The notes beneath the pieces were generated by a model. It saw nothing but the letters and a program-made list of their open reading frames with translations, was not told where the DNA came from and did no database searches. This document shows, one piece after another, positions 37,107-47,015 of a DNA stretch of 64,000 bases. A program made the position numbers and the translations under genes. This DNA comes from Nostoc sp. UHCC 0302 (lineage in GTDB: Bacteria > Cyanobacteriota > Cyanobacteriia > Cyanobacteriales > Nostocaceae), in assembly GCF_038096175.1 (NCBI RefSeq), contig NZ_CP151099.1, positions 6,116,001-6,180,000 of the forward strand, given 5' to 3'. Each line of letters starts with the position of its first letter. Position 1 is the stretch's first letter.

Positions 37107-38717
37107 CTACCTAGAAACGATCGCAGTCTCCGTTATCTGAGAAGTCTGTAAGTAACGATAGAGGCGATTCAAGGCATTGACGTGGGCATAGGCGGCAGCC
37201 ACCACGATATCAGTATCAGATGCTTGTCCAGAGAATATCCGCTCTTGATGTCCCAAGCGAACTGTGACGGTTCCCAAGGCATCAATTCCACCAGTCACAG
37301 ATTGAACGGAAAATTCAATTAGTTGATTGGGAATCTGCACCAATCGATTGATTGCTTGATACACGGCATCTACTGGGCCTGTGCCAACAGTCGCATCTGT
37401 GAGGATTTTGCCATCAGGTGTAACAATTGTGATAGTTGCAGTTGGACAAGTGCAGTCACCGCAGATTACTTGGACGTGTTCGATTTGGAAACCTCTTTCT
37501 ACTTGAATCTGCGTTTCATCTCGGATAATTGCTTCTAAATCCCAATCTGATATTTCCTTTTTCTTGTCAGCGACTTCTTTGAAGCGATTGAAGGCTTTGT
37601 TCAAGTCTGCTTCATTCAAGTCAAACCCCAATTCTTTAAGTCTGGTGCGGAAAGCATTGCGTCCAGAATGTTTACCTAAAACAATGCGATTTTCCGGCAA
37701 ACCGATCGCAGTAGCTTCCATAATCTCATAAGTCTGGCGGTGCTTGATGATACCATCTTGATGAATACCAGACTCATGAGCGAAAGCGTTTGCTCCGACA
37801 ATTGCTTTATTCGGTTGAATCAGCATCCCAGTTAATTGGGAAACCAAGGATGAGGTTTTATAAATTTCCTGGGTTTTGATATTAGTCAGCGGTGCATCAG
37901 AGTCAACTGGACGGCTGAAGTAGGGATTAAAAAAGGGTTTGCGAACCTGCAACGCCATGACAATTTCTTCTAGTGCAGCGTTACCTGCGCGTTCGCCAAT
38001 GCCATTAATCGTACATTCCACTTGACGCACACCATGTTCAATTGCTGCCAAGGCGTTAGCTGTAGCTAAACCTAAATCATTTTGAGTATGAATGGAAAGA
38101 ACTACTCGATCAATATTAGGTACGTTTTCTCGAATTCCTTGAATCAGATAGCCGATTTCTTTAGGAGTGCAGTAGCCTACTGTATCAGGAATATTGATTG
38201 TAGTCGCTCCAGCTGCGATCGCTACCTCCAACACTTGATAAAGAAACTCTCTTTCAGTGCGGCTAGCATCCATAGGTGAGAATTCCACATCTTCTACAAA
38301 AGACTTGGCGTAGGCAACCATTTCTTCAGTAATGGCTAGTACTTCGCTACGAGACTTTTTCAACTGATACTGAAGGTGAATATCAGAAGTAGAAATCATC
38401 GTGTGAATTCTGGGACGAGTTGCTCCTTTCAAAGCTTCGGCGGCTGCTTGAATATCTTGGCGTGTAGCTCTCGCCAAACTGCAAATGATTGGCCCACCTG
38501 GTATCCCGACTTGTTCAGCGATGGTTTTAACAGCTTGAAAATCTCCGGGACTGGCAACGGCAAAACCTGCTTCAATCACATCAACACCTAGTAGAGCCAG
38601 TTGATGAGCGATCGCAAGCTTTTCTTCTACATTTAGGGTTGCGCCTGGCGACTGTTCGCCATCTCGTAAGGTTGTATCGAAGATAATAACTCGGTCTGCT
38701 TGAGATGCAATGCTCAT
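37107..38717 (-). CDS. leuA: 2-isopropylmalate synthase
   Basis: The 536-residue enzyme catalyses the first committed step of leucine synthesis, from acetyl-CoA and 2-oxoisovalerate. It has [17 protein letters not shown] at residues 13-29, the [14 protein letters not shown] metal/His motif and [11 protein letters not shown], plus a C-terminal regulatory domain where leucine normally binds. The ATG at 38717 gives the standard N-terminus [20 protein letters not shown]. The frame upstream is non-coding and overlaps the shared promoter with the GntR gene. Confidence 0.97.
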   Translation of the reverse strand: MSIASQADRVIIFDTTLRDGEQSPGATLNVEEKLAIAHQLALLGVDVIEAGFAVASPGDFQAVKTIAEQVGIPGGPIICSLARATRQDIQAAAEALKGATRPRIHTMISTSDIHLQYQLKKSRSEVLAITEEMVAYAKSFVEDVEFSPMDASRTEREFLYQVLEVAIAAGATTINIPDTVGYCTPKEIGYLIQGIRENVPNIDRVVLSIHTQNDLGLATANALAAIEHGVRQVECTINGIGERAGNAALEEIVMALQVRKPFFNPYFSRPVDSDAPLTNIKTQEIYKTSSLVSQLTGMLIQPNKAIVGANAFAHESGIHQDGIIKHRQTYEIMEATAIGLPENRIVLGKHSGRNAFRTRLKELGFDLNEADLNKAFNRFKEVADKKKEISDWDLEAIIRDETQIQVERGFQIEHVQVICGDCTCPTATITIVTPDGKILTDATVGTGPVDAVYQAINRLVQIPNQLIEFSVQSVTGGIDALGTVTVRLGHQERIFSGQASDTDIVVAAAYAHVNALNRLYRYLQTSQITETAIVSR

Positions 38718-38758
38718 AACTGTCTCCCGTAGTTGTGGGGGATTATTGTTGATTACTT

Positions 38759-38794
38759 TGGATATTGTATACGATTTTTTGTATACAATATCCA
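38759..38794. promoter_or_regulatory. Operator: 14-bp perfect inverted repeat between leuA and the GntR gene
   Basis: TGGATATTGTATAC (38759-38772) and its exact complement GTATACAATATCCA (38781-38794) are separated by 8 bp. Each arm includes GTATAC, and TTGTATACAA at 38779-38788 is itself a perfect palindrome. The site ends 2 bp before the GntR start and 41 bp upstream of leuA, in the only space where both promoters can be. Confidence 0.8.
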
Positions 38795-38796
38795 TT

Positions 38797-39474
38797 ATGA
38801 ACTTAAATGATTTAGCAGCCAATGTGCTGCAACAGCAACGTAGTACCCCTGATTTAATTGCCGACGCTTTACGGGAAGCGATTTTACGGGGTATTTTTCA
38901 GGAAGGACAATCTCTAAGACAAGATGAAATCGCTACTCAGTTTGGAGTTAGTCGTATTCCCGTGCGGGAAGCACTCAAGCAGCTAGAGGCTGAAGGATTA
39001 GTGACGCTGCATCTGAATCGTGGCGCGATGGTTTCTGTGCTGACAGCAAAAGAGGCGCAAGAAATCTGTGAAATTCGTAGTGCTTTGGAAGTGAAAGCGA
39101 TGCAGTTGGCTATACCTAAATTAAGCGAATCAGATATAGAAAAAGCAGCTGTAATTCTAGAAGCAACTGACCAAGCGACCGATGCGGGACATTTGGCAAA
39201 ACTCAACTGGGAATTTCACGCCACACTTTATGTAACAGCGGAACGTCCTCGGCTACTAACGATGATTAAAAACTTGCACGTCAATATAGACCGCTATGTC
39301 CGGTTGCAAATGACACAGATGGATTATCAAGAACGTTCTCAAAAAGAACACTATCAACTTCTGGATGCTTGTCGTCAGCAAGATAGTAAAGCAGCTGTCC
39401 GACTACTAAAACGACATATTGACACCGCAGGAGAACAGTTAGCTATATACTTACAGCAAAAAGCTCAAAAGTAG
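38797..39474 (+). CDS. GntR-family regulator (FCD/FadR subfamily)
   Basis: The 225-residue protein has a GntR winged helix ([20 protein letters not shown], then [19 protein letters not shown], residues about 19-70) and an FCD effector domain (about 85-215) with [16 protein letters not shown] and a conserved HIDTAG near its end. The start at 38797 is chosen because the earlier frame from 38710 lies in the operator. Its position opposite leuA with a shared palindrome suggests autoregulation and control of leucine synthesis; the ligand is unknown. Confidence 0.9.
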   Translation: MNLNDLAANVLQQQRSTPDLIADALREAILRGIFQEGQSLRQDEIATQFGVSRIPVREALKQLEAEGLVTLHLNRGAMVSVLTAKEAQEICEIRSALEVKAMQLAIPKLSESDIEKAAVILEATDQATDAGHLAKLNWEFHATLYVTAERPRLLTMIKNLHVNIDRYVRLQMTQMDYQERSQKEHYQLLDACRQQDSKAAVRLLKRHIDTAGEQLAIYLQQKAQK

Positions 39475-39643
39475 TGAATATAAAACTAAATTTATCAGAT
39501 AGTAGTTTCTATATTGAATGGCACTAAGTTAAAGATTTAGATTGATGCAGAGAAGGCAAAATATTTTCCAACAATCTTCCTGTGCTTCCGCATCTCTATG
39601 TTCGTTTATCTTAGTGCCATTTATGCCTAAGCTATTATGTTAT

Positions 39644-39979
39644 TTAGTGGAATACACGTGGTTTTTCCACTTTGGTTGGAGTACTGGTACTTGGGGAACT
39701 AAGGTTCAAAAAATCAATAAGTTTAAGGGTACGCTGACGGATTTTCCAGCGCCCATTTGTATTGACAACTTGATCTTCATAAGTTCCATTGGCAACATCA
39801 ATGCTAGTTTCTGAACGTTTATGAGTTGCATGAAGGTAAGAAGTCATTTTTGCTTGATTATATTGAAGCTCCGAGATATTTATCGTACCCATCAAGTGTT
39901 GGGTAGCCACATATCCGTTCCCTTGGAATACCGAATAAACAAAATCTGCCCAAGCATCTGTTCCAATGCTTGTTTGACT
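39644..39979 (-). pseudogene. NTF2/SnoaL-like domain remnant
   Basis: Residues such as AWADFVYSVFQGNGYVATQH, then TINISELQYNQAKMTSYLHA and GRWKIRQRTLKL belong to the NTF2-like (SnoaL-type) fold. The N-terminal half of the usual 130-150-residue domain is missing. The open frame to 40003 begins with residues from a different gene, a histidine kinase. It is therefore a 5'-truncated fragment joined to another gene's remnant. Confidence 0.7.
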
Positions 39980-40285
39980 ACGGTTTTTAACTTCTTCTGT
40001 CATTCCTTTAGCATTATCTGCTATTTTAATAACTACATTTTTATTGTCTTCACTGAGTTGAGCTTTAATAGTTATAATATTAGGATATTTTTGTTGAATT
40101 TCTCCGAAACTACGGCCGATGTTTGCTTCTTATAAAGCATTGATCGCATTTGCTAAAATATTCATAAATACCTGATTTAATTGCCCCAAATAGCACTTAA
40201 CTAAGGGAATATCGTCATAATGCTTAGTTACCTGAATTGCTGGTCGATTATAATCAGGTTTCAGATGTGGTATCCATTAATATTT
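39980..40285 (-). pseudogene. Histidine-kinase ATPase-domain remnant
   Basis: Conceptual translation shows RPAIQVTKHYDDIPLVKCYL, GQLNQVFMNILANAINAL (N box), an in-frame TAA at 40130-40132, then FGEIQQKYPNIITIKAQLSE and IKIADNAKGMTEEVKN (G1 box). The stop, a probable frameshift near 40270 and an abrupt join to the NTF2-like fragment at about 39979 show decay. The dimerisation domain and the final G boxes are absent. This is the HATPase end of a Nostoc-type hybrid kinase. Confidence 0.75.
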
Positions 40286-40532
40286 AGCATTGGGTTTTAA
40301 CTATAAAAATACAAAAAACAATATCATTATCTCCCCTTCCGAGAAAGGCGTTCTGCTTTATTATTCCTATGGTTAGGAGATATTCTCATGTCAGTTCCGT
40401 AACCGAGGTTATGCAGCACACTACTGTAAAATAACAAGTTACTAACAGTACAGTCGTAAAAAATACTATTCAAAATAGACCCAAAGTTGGCATTATCAAC
40501 TTTTTGAATTTAGAATTTTTTACTACACCTGA

Positions 40533-41069
40533 TTATGCCAACCGCAAATAAGGACACTTTTGCAAAAAAGTAGATGCCTTATTATGGGCGTCTGAGTTAT
40601 GAGTATGTGCTGGTGTCGGTCGAATAATGCCACCAAATAAATCATCTAAGCCGTAGGGCGTGAAAAACTGCCATTCTCCTTGTGTATCTAGCCGAACTCC
40701 GACAGCAGTAGCGGTATGTAGCCATTCTGTGATGCCATCCTCTGTACTAGTGTAGGGTCTGCGACCAAGACGCCAACGGGCAAAACTGGCTTGATTTTTG
40801 ACATCAAACTGGTCATCAGGATATTGTTCTGTGAGAGTTGCCTTAGCTGCTTGTTCTTGAGAACGATTTCCGTTGATGTCGAAGAATGCAATATCAAAAT
40901 CTTTAATACCTAAGCCACACTCAGCGCCAAATATCGAATGCCAAACTGTATTGCGGACTGCACCCCCTGCTAACCACCAGTTGGGTAAGTTGAGTTGAGC
41001 GATCGCAGGTAATACTATACCAACAGGTGTATCAGCCAAAATCATCTGTAAACGAGTGTTACTATTCAT
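40533..41069 (-). CDS. Nucleotidyltransferase family protein (COG3575 type)
   Basis: The 178-residue protein has WWLAGGAVRNTVWHSIFG near 32 and IKDFDIAFFD near 55, the helix-turn plus DxD core of a small nucleotidyltransferase-like family. Later it shows RPYTSTEDGITEWLHTATAV and a C-terminal FTPYGLDDLFGGIIRP typical of the group. The acceptor is unknown. It is divergent from the pRiA4b ORF-3-like gene. Confidence 0.87.
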   Translation of the reverse strand: MNSNTRLQMILADTPVGIVLPAIAQLNLPNWWLAGGAVRNTVWHSIFGAECGLGIKDFDIAFFDINGNRSQEQAAKATLTEQYPDDQFDVKNQASFARWRLGRRPYTSTEDGITEWLHTATAVGVRLDTQGEWQFFTPYGLDDLFGGIIRPTPAHTHNSDAHNKASTFLQKCPYLRLA

Positions 41070-41264
41070 ATCAAATTCCTGGGATTGTCAAGTACAAGCT
41101 GAAAATATTATTATTCACATTTCACAAAGCTTACGGTGTTTATAGTCAGACTGCGACACTTGGCAGTTTGATATTTATGAGGAAAACTTCTGTAGTTATA
41201 GAATAAAGAAAACAGGATTGCACGGAAGGGTAAATTGTGAATTTAGAATTTGGAATTTTTATTT

Positions 41265-42527
41265 ATGGAAGACTTATTCGCGCGGCTAGAACGCACACTA
41301 AATCCTGAGTTACCTTCCCTAACAGAGTCACAACAACAACTGCTACAAGAACTCAGTATTGACGAAAATCAACCCGGTACGATTCTGCATGACTTTCAAA
41401 CTCTAATAGATTTCTTACAACCGAATGGAGTGGAAGTTAGCAGTGTTAATAACCTTTTACCATTAAAAGTACTATCAGAACTTAATTCTCGCTTAAGTCG
41501 CCCAATTGAAACTAAACTCAAACGCCCCGTACAGAAATCATATCCCTACATTAATGGGCTTTATCTCCTACTACGCAGTTCTGGGATAGCCCAAATTAGA
41601 TCCCAGGGAAAGAAGCAGATTTTAGTATTAGACCGAGCCTCTTTAGAATCATGGTTAAACCTTAACCCAACAGAACGCTATTTCAATCTACTAGAAGCTT
41701 GGTTGATTTGGGGAAATAACGAAATTTTAGGTGAACATCAAGACTCATTTGGGAATTTATTTAGATGTATTCAACTTTGGCCCCGCATCCCAGATAAAGG
41801 TTTAAAATTTAGTAAATATGAAGAGCAACAAGATATCAGTTATTATCCTGGTCTGCATAATGTTGCTTTATTAGATTTATTTGGATTGTTATCAATCAAA
41901 CACGGGAAGCCACAAGAGGGTAAGGGATGGCGCATTACTAATTTACAACGTTTGCCTTTTGGTGATTCTCTCTTGCAGTTACTATTTCCATTGGGAATAC
42001 GAGGAGAGTTACAAGATGATGTAAATGTGGCTTTTGGAAAATTGCAGCCACATCTCCAACCGTTTTTTCCTGAATGGAAGCATAATTTGTTTGTACCAAA
42101 ACAAGGCTTTACTGATGGTATTTATGTTTTTAAAGTCTTAGTTTCTCGGTCTTGGCGTCGCATTGCCATACCTGCAAAAAAACCATTAAGCTGGTTAGCA
42201 GAAACGATTCTTGACGCTTTTGACTTTGACTACGATCATCTTTACGAGTTTAGTTTAAAAGACCATTTTGGCCGTACACTCAAGATTGGTCATCCTTATA
42301 TGGAAATACCCCCATTTGCAGATCAAGTGCAAATTGGTGATTTACCCTTAGAACCGGGTGCTAGGATGACTTATCTTTACGATTTTGGTGATAACTGGGA
42401 ATTTGATGTGCTATTAGAAGCAATTAATCCGCCTGATAACAAAATCAAAAAAGCCAAGATTTTAGAAGTTCACGGAAATGCACCTCAACAGTATTGGAGT
42501 GAAGATGATGAAGGGGATAATTATTAA
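41265..42527 (+). CDS. Plasmid pRiA4b ORF-3-like protein
   Basis: From the ATG at 41265 (420 residues), the C-terminal 150 residues match the pRiA4b ORF-3/IS1096 TnpR-like family: IYVFKVLVSRSWRRIAIPAK, then HLYEFSL and MTYLYDFGDNWEFDVLLE. The N-terminal 270 residues are a helical region that often accompanies it in cyanobacteria. The family is linked historically to mobile elements, but its function is unknown. It ends in an acidic tail (WSEDDEGDNY). The TTG at 41250 is a less likely start. Confidence 0.85.
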   Translation: MEDLFARLERTLNPELPSLTESQQQLLQELSIDENQPGTILHDFQTLIDFLQPNGVEVSSVNNLLPLKVLSELNSRLSRPIETKLKRPVQKSYPYINGLYLLLRSSGIAQIRSQGKKQILVLDRASLESWLNLNPTERYFNLLEAWLIWGNNEILGEHQDSFGNLFRCIQLWPRIPDKGLKFSKYEEQQDISYYPGLHNVALLDLFGLLSIKHGKPQEGKGWRITNLQRLPFGDSLLQLLFPLGIRGELQDDVNVAFGKLQPHLQPFFPEWKHNLFVPKQGFTDGIYVFKVLVSRSWRRIAIPAKKPLSWLAETILDAFDFDYDHLYEFSLKDHFGRTLKIGHPYMEIPPFADQVQIGDLPLEPGARMTYLYDFGDNWEFDVLLEAINPPDNKIKKAKILEVHGNAPQQYWSEDDEGDNY

Positions 42528-43217
42528 CCCTAGATTCGTAAAGAATATTTTGTTACATAACGGATTATAAACAGCCTGCGTTACACTTTTTTCTCTACGT
42601 CTTACCTCCGAATTAGTATAATTTATTTACTCATTTATCAGAATTTTAATTAGTATGATTTTTAGGCATAATTATGATTCTCATCAGTATAGACTTGAGT
42701 ATTTTAATAGAGCTAGTTAGCAAGGTGACTCGATGAAAGGCGAGTTACTCAAATTTCTTGTCTTACCTAACCTATTTTTATAAAAGTATTTCTAGACGAA
42801 TCCTGTTTTAATTAGTGAAAATAACAAGGCTCAGATACCTATAGAAGTCGGTAATTTTGTTGTTCACTAATGATTTAAAACTGTTATAGGTAATAATTTT
42901 ATATAATATTCGAGAAAAACCTGAAATTTATTATACCAAATAACCTGTGTAAGGAAATGAAAAAATTTCTCTAAAAAAGTGCTTTAATAAACCTATTAAA
43001 TATTTAAAATAGCAGTATTGAACTTAAATTACTAGTTCAATTTGTGTATTATCATAGTTTATGATACTTATCAATTAGAGATACACTAACACAGTATCAA
43101 TATTTTCATAAAAAACTTAGTGGAAATATCCAACTCGTGTTATGTAAGTGACATTGGATAAAAAAATAATTTTGGTTATTTATCGAAAGTTGTAATAGTT
43201 ATTTGCAGACAAGTTTG
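42528..43217. other. Long AT-rich intergenic region upstream of cobO
   Basis: The 690 bp contain no convincing reading frame. I looked for a cobalamin riboswitch before the adenosyltransferase gene and did not find the conserved B12-box pattern. No strong hairpin or repeat was seen. Confidence 0.5.
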
Positions 43218-43895
43218 ATGAAAGACGAAACCCCAAAAGAATTGAATTCTGACCAAGAGATTGAGCGCTTGATTGACGAAGTAATGTCATCAACCCTAAC
43301 TGATGATCAGTACCGCAAAAAGATGCAGCGGCGCAAAGAAGTCCAGGATCTGCGTATAGCGCAAGCTGTACCCGAAAAAGGGTTAATTATTGTAAATACA
43401 GGTAACGGTAAGGGTAAAACTACCGCTGCTCTGGGGATGGTGTTACGATCGCTTGGTCATGGATATAAAGTAGCGATCGTCCAATTCATCAAAGGCAGCT
43501 GGGAACCCTCAGAAAAAAGGGTTTTCAGTTATTGGGAAGACCAGTTAGAATTTCACGCCATGGGCGAAGGCTTTACCTGGGAAACCCAAGACCGCGATCG
43601 CGATCTCGACAAAGCTAACGCTGCATGGGAAAAATCATTAGAATATATCCGTAACCCGGACTTTCATCTAGTTCTATTAGATGAAATCAATATCGCCCTC
43701 AAGATGGCTTATTTACAAGTAGATGAAGTTTTGGCAGGTTTGGCGCAAAAACCAGCTGATAAACACGTTATTCTAACAGGCAGAGGCGCACCAGCTGCTT
43801 TAATTGAGCAAGCTGACCTAGTAACTGAAATGACCCTAGTTAAACATCCTTTCCGCGATCAAGGTGTTAAAGCACAACCAGGAATTGAGTATTAA
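43218..43895 (+). CDS. cobO: Cob(I)yrinic acid a,c-diamide adenosyltransferase
   Basis: The 225-residue enzyme attaches the adenosyl group to corrinoids in B12 synthesis or salvage. GNGKGKTTAALGMVLRSLGHG carries the P-loop (Lys67), followed by VQFIKGSWEPSE, the MGEGFTWETQDR block and VLLDEINIA. The ATG at 43218 is preferred over the TTG at 43203. It stands alone rather than in a cobalamin operon. Confidence 0.93.
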   Translation: MKDETPKELNSDQEIERLIDEVMSSTLTDDQYRKKMQRRKEVQDLRIAQAVPEKGLIIVNTGNGKGKTTAALGMVLRSLGHGYKVAIVQFIKGSWEPSEKRVFSYWEDQLEFHAMGEGFTWETQDRDRDLDKANAAWEKSLEYIRNPDFHLVLLDEINIALKMAYLQVDEVLAGLAQKPADKHVILTGRGAPAALIEQADLVTEMTLVKHPFRDQGVKAQPGIEY

Positions 43896-44090
43896 ACTGT
43901 TACCTATTTCAGTTGCATATTGACTCATGAAGCTCATTGTCAAAGTTCTCAGCGAACGCGAGGAGTTATACCTAATGGAGGAAGTCTTGTAACAGACTTC
44001 TATCTTTGTGATTAATCATTTGTATTTACATAGGACAAATGACTAATGACAAAGGGCTAATGACAATATCCATCAAGATTTTATTTGCTT

Positions 44091-44903
44091 TTACTTAACA
44101 AACTTGCTGTAAGAAGCTGTTGCAGATGGATTGCACATCTGTAATATGCGGCGATCGCTAGCACTAATAGAATTTAATTGATGATAGTCTTGCAATGCAA
44201 CCGAGTAAGCGTAAGAACTTGACTCATCATCAGCGACTGTTGGCAGCCTATTAGCTGTAGCTACTTGATTAGAACCACCTTCATCGGGCGAACCATTAAC
44301 CGTCATCGCTAATTCTCCTGACTGGTCAAGTGTACCCTGAAAGCAACTAAACTCTGAATGGGGCATATACATCGCACCCGACACTTTGCCTTGCTGCTTC
44401 TGAAATATGATATAGCCTTGTCCGATCTGATTTGGTTTTGGTGATTGACCGTAGAGATAAATTCCATCTTTTGCCGGAAAATTACCTCTAGGCATAACTA
44501 CCGCTTCGGTAACAGATGCTTGAGACCCTGGAACCAACGCTAAGGTTTTAGGTAATGTTTTTTCGTTCTTCAATAAGCTAGCAGAAGACACCAAGTTAGA
44601 TTGCTGTTGATTATTGAAGATAGCCGAGTTTGCAACTTGATTTTGTTCAGAATTGCTAGCAGCTAGTTGACTTCTCTGCTCTCTAACTTCTCTAAGCTTT
44701 GATAATAGAGGCGTTTCGGTGCTGTTCTGAATTCGAGCAGATGATACTTGAGAATCTGTAACCAGTAACGTCGATGTTCTTTCTACTTGGTTACTCAGCA
44801 CTGGTTTAGTCTGATTGCCCATGAAGCCAAAAGTGAGAAGTATGCCCACAAAGGGAATTCCCAATTGACGAGGGGATAAAACCTGACGAATATTGTTAAG
44901 CAC
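44091..44903 (-). CDS. Exported protein of unknown function
   Basis: The 270-residue protein has a hydrophobic segment (about 14-30), then a low-complexity Ser/Gln/Asn-rich region (about 35-130). A C-terminal globular part (about 135-265) has LYGQSPKPNQIGQGYIIFQK, SGAMYMPHSEFSCFQGTLD and a second Cys near the end (MCNPSAT) that could form a disulfide. I recognise it only as a cyanobacteria-type secreted protein. It is flanked by heptamer repeats (44030-44062) and a MITE-like repeat. Confidence 0.75.
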   Translation of the reverse strand: MLNNIRQVLSPRQLGIPFVGILLTFGFMGNQTKPVLSNQVERTSTLLVTDSQVSSARIQNSTETPLLSKLREVREQRSQLAASNSEQNQVANSAIFNNQQQSNLVSSASLLKNEKTLPKTLALVPGSQASVTEAVVMPRGNFPAKDGIYLYGQSPKPNQIGQGYIIFQKQQGKVSGAMYMPHSEFSCFQGTLDQSGELAMTVNGSPDEGGSNQVATANRLPTVADDESSSYAYSVALQDYHQLNSISASDRRILQMCNPSATASYSKFVK

Positions 44904-45197
44904 CCTACTTCTCCTGTTAAAAAAATAACTCAGTCATATTGAAGTTACTTAAACCATAACTAAGTCTTTACCATTCAAGGCTCCGTCAATGGTTTGATTT
45001 ATATTGTCGGGAAAATAGAACCGTCAAAAGATGAAATTTTCTAGTAATTTAGCTCGATAATCTTAATCTACCACTGGTTAGATTATTCATTCTTCACCCA
45101 AGAGATTCACCCGATTGGGTGAGCTGAATCACAAATTAAACCTTTCAACCAGAAAAATTACTGACGACTTTCTCTTAAAGCTATCACCGTAAGACTC

Positions 45198-45314
45198 AGG
45201 ACTTACGCAATCAGATCCCCCAATCTCCTTAAAAAGGGGGCTTTAGAAATTCCCCCCTTTTTAAGCAGGGGGGCTAGGGGGGATCAAGATTTTAGGCTTC
45301 AGTGCGTAAGTCCT
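45198..45314. mobile_element. MITE-like nested inverted-repeat element, about 117 bp
   Basis: Outer ends AGGACTTACGCA (45198-45209) and TGCGTAAGTCCT (45303-45314) are perfect inverted repeats. Inside, GATCCCCC (45214-45221) faces GGGGGGATC (45277-45285), and CTTAAAAAGGGGG (45228-45240) pairs with CCCCCTTTTTAAG (45253-45265). It has no coding frame and sits in the 44904-45466 gap. The layout fits a non-autonomous, palindromic miniature element; no clear target duplication was seen. Confidence 0.7.
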
Positions 45315-45387
45315 AAGACTATAGAAAATTACAACAGTAGCTATCTCAATTCCAGATAAAATCCAAGTATTTTTGCTGATGAACGGC

Positions 45388-45417
45388 AAAAAAATCGCCC
45401 CCGAAATTCCGGGAGCG
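45388..45417 (-). terminator. Intrinsic terminator of the sigma factor gene
   Basis: On the minus strand CGCTCCCG pairs with CGGGGGCG across a 6-nt loop (45396-45417), followed by a run of seven T (45388-45394). A degenerate copy of the GTAGAGACGT palindrome lies just before it (45440-45460). Confidence 0.85.
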
Positions 45418-45466
45418 ATCGCTCTCTAAAACTTGATCAAGACGTAGCAATGCTACGTCTCTACAA

Positions 45467-46450
45467 TTAACTAGCGATGTATTCTTTGACATTGGCGCGA
45501 CGACGACGCAGATGAGCAAGAGCTTGATGCTCTAACTGGCGGACGCGTTCACGGCTGAGATTCAACCGTTCACCGACTTTCGCCAAAGACATTTCATTAC
45601 CATCTTCTAAACCAAAGCGTAGAGCTAACACTTCTCGCTGTTGCGGGGTTAGTTCTGCTAACAGATTGTTTAGGTCTTGGCGGAGAAATTCTTGGTTAGT
45701 GTAATACTCTGGTGATGGGCCGTCATCTTCGAGCATTTCTTGCAGTTCAGTATCTTGGTTGTCACCAACTCGCACATCCAAAGAAACTGGTTGGCGTGCC
45801 ATATTCAGATACTCACGGATCTGCATGGGTTCTAGCTCTAATTCTTGGGCAATTTCTGCTGGTGTCGGCGATCGCCCTAAAGTTTGAGCCAGTTCGCGCT
45901 GCACTTTTTTGATTTTATTCAGTTTTTCGGTAATGTGAATTGGTAACCGGATGGTGCGACCTTGCTGAGCGATCGCACGGGTAATTGCTTGGCGAATCCA
46001 CCAGTAAGCGTAGGTCGAGAACTTATAACCCCTTGTTGGGTCAAATTTCTCTACGCCCCGCTCTAAGCCTAGAGTTCCTTCTTGAATTAAATCCAGAAAC
46101 TCCATGTTCCGCTTCTGGTATTTTTTAGCAATAGCAACAACTAAGCGCAAGTTCGCTTCGATCATTTTTTGCTTTGCCCGCTTACCTTGAGCTACCGTTT
46201 GTTTCACCTCGGTTTCATCTTGGTGAACGTGGTCAGCCCACTCTTGTGAACTTGGTTCGCGGTGCAATTTCTTCGCCAAAGCCTCCTTGGCGTCGATTAG
46301 CGTCATCATTTGTTGCACCTGCTTCCCATAGACAATTTCTTGTTCACGGGTTAGCAGTGGTACACGACCAATTTCCCGCAGATAGGTTCGCACCATATCA
46401 GCCGTGAATTTGGTGTTGAGGTTTTCCGTTTGGGTGTTAACAGTAGGCAT
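45467..46450 (-). CDS. Group 2 RNA polymerase sigma factor (RpoD-like)
   Basis: The 327-residue protein has region 1.2 (DMVRTYLREIGRVPLLTREQ), region 2 (NLRLVVAIAKKYQKRNMEFL then DLIQEGTLGLERGVEKFDP and YAYWWIRQAITRAI), region 3 and region 4.2 (SLAKVGERLNLSRERVRQLE). It lacks the long N-terminal extension of the primary sigma factor. This is the group 2 type, of which Nostoc-like cyanobacteria have several for stress, nitrogen or carbon responses. Which paralogue it is cannot be fixed without comparison. It is monocistronic with its own terminator. Confidence 0.93.
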   Translation of the reverse strand: MPTVNTQTENLNTKFTADMVRTYLREIGRVPLLTREQEIVYGKQVQQMMTLIDAKEALAKKLHREPSSQEWADHVHQDETEVKQTVAQGKRAKQKMIEANLRLVVAIAKKYQKRNMEFLDLIQEGTLGLERGVEKFDPTRGYKFSTYAYWWIRQAITRAIAQQGRTIRLPIHITEKLNKIKKVQRELAQTLGRSPTPAEIAQELELEPMQIREYLNMARQPVSLDVRVGDNQDTELQEMLEDDGPSPEYYTNQEFLRQDLNNLLAELTPQQREVLALRFGLEDGNEMSLAKVGERLNLSRERVRQLEHQALAHLRRRRANVKEYIAS

Positions 46451-47015
46451 TGGTGCGTTATCCTCTACTCCGTAAACACAATGAATATTTTTTACTAGGG
46501 TGAATAGTGAAAGGTAATACGTATATCACGGAACATCAGGAGCTACCAAAAGCAATCAGTTGATAAAGCCGTTGTTGAGACGGTGCTGCCCTGAGATAAG
46601 TTCCCCCTACCTTTCTTAAATTTTTCAATTTTTCAGAAGCACGCAGGGTTGTTCTTGAGAATTCTTCTCTTCTGCAATCGCTGATAGCGACCGTAAAATA
46701 CGAAGTCAATATGAGTTCACTTATTTCTATAATAGGATAAATCAGGCAGATAGTAAAGTAGCCTAGATAAATCTTTCAATTATAATCGAAAATATGTTGT
46801 TTTTGAAAAAAAATTAATTTTCCTTTAAATTGCTTGCTATATCTATAGTGACGTCAAAAACCCCTGTTCTGTTGCCAAAAACTAGCGGGATAACCGAACT
46901 TTATTGGCTGCATTAATGGGGGGATGTTACGAATGGGTCAAAAGTCAAGGGTCAAGGGTCAAGAGTCAAAATCAATATTCAGACTCTGGACTGTTGACTT
47001 TGGACTATTGATTCT
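46451..47015. other. Intergenic region with heptamer repeats at its end
   Basis: This 565-bp region contains the sigma factor promoter (unidentified) and, at 46935-46972, tandem heptamers GTCAAGG/GTCAAGA/GTCAAAA. No gene is supported in the remainder. Confidence 0.55.

Noticed and set aside
38718-38796. Leucine attenuator or T-box before leuA
   Set aside because: The 79 bp contain neither a Leu-codon leader peptide nor a specifier hairpin; the only structure is the operator palindrome.
39542-39814. 90-codon plus-strand frame
   Set aside because: It is antisense to the NTF2-like remnant, whose translation matches a known fold, and has no start context.
42528-43217. Possible cobalamin riboswitch before cobO
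   Set aside because: The conserved B12-box and surrounding stem patterns could not be found in this stretch.
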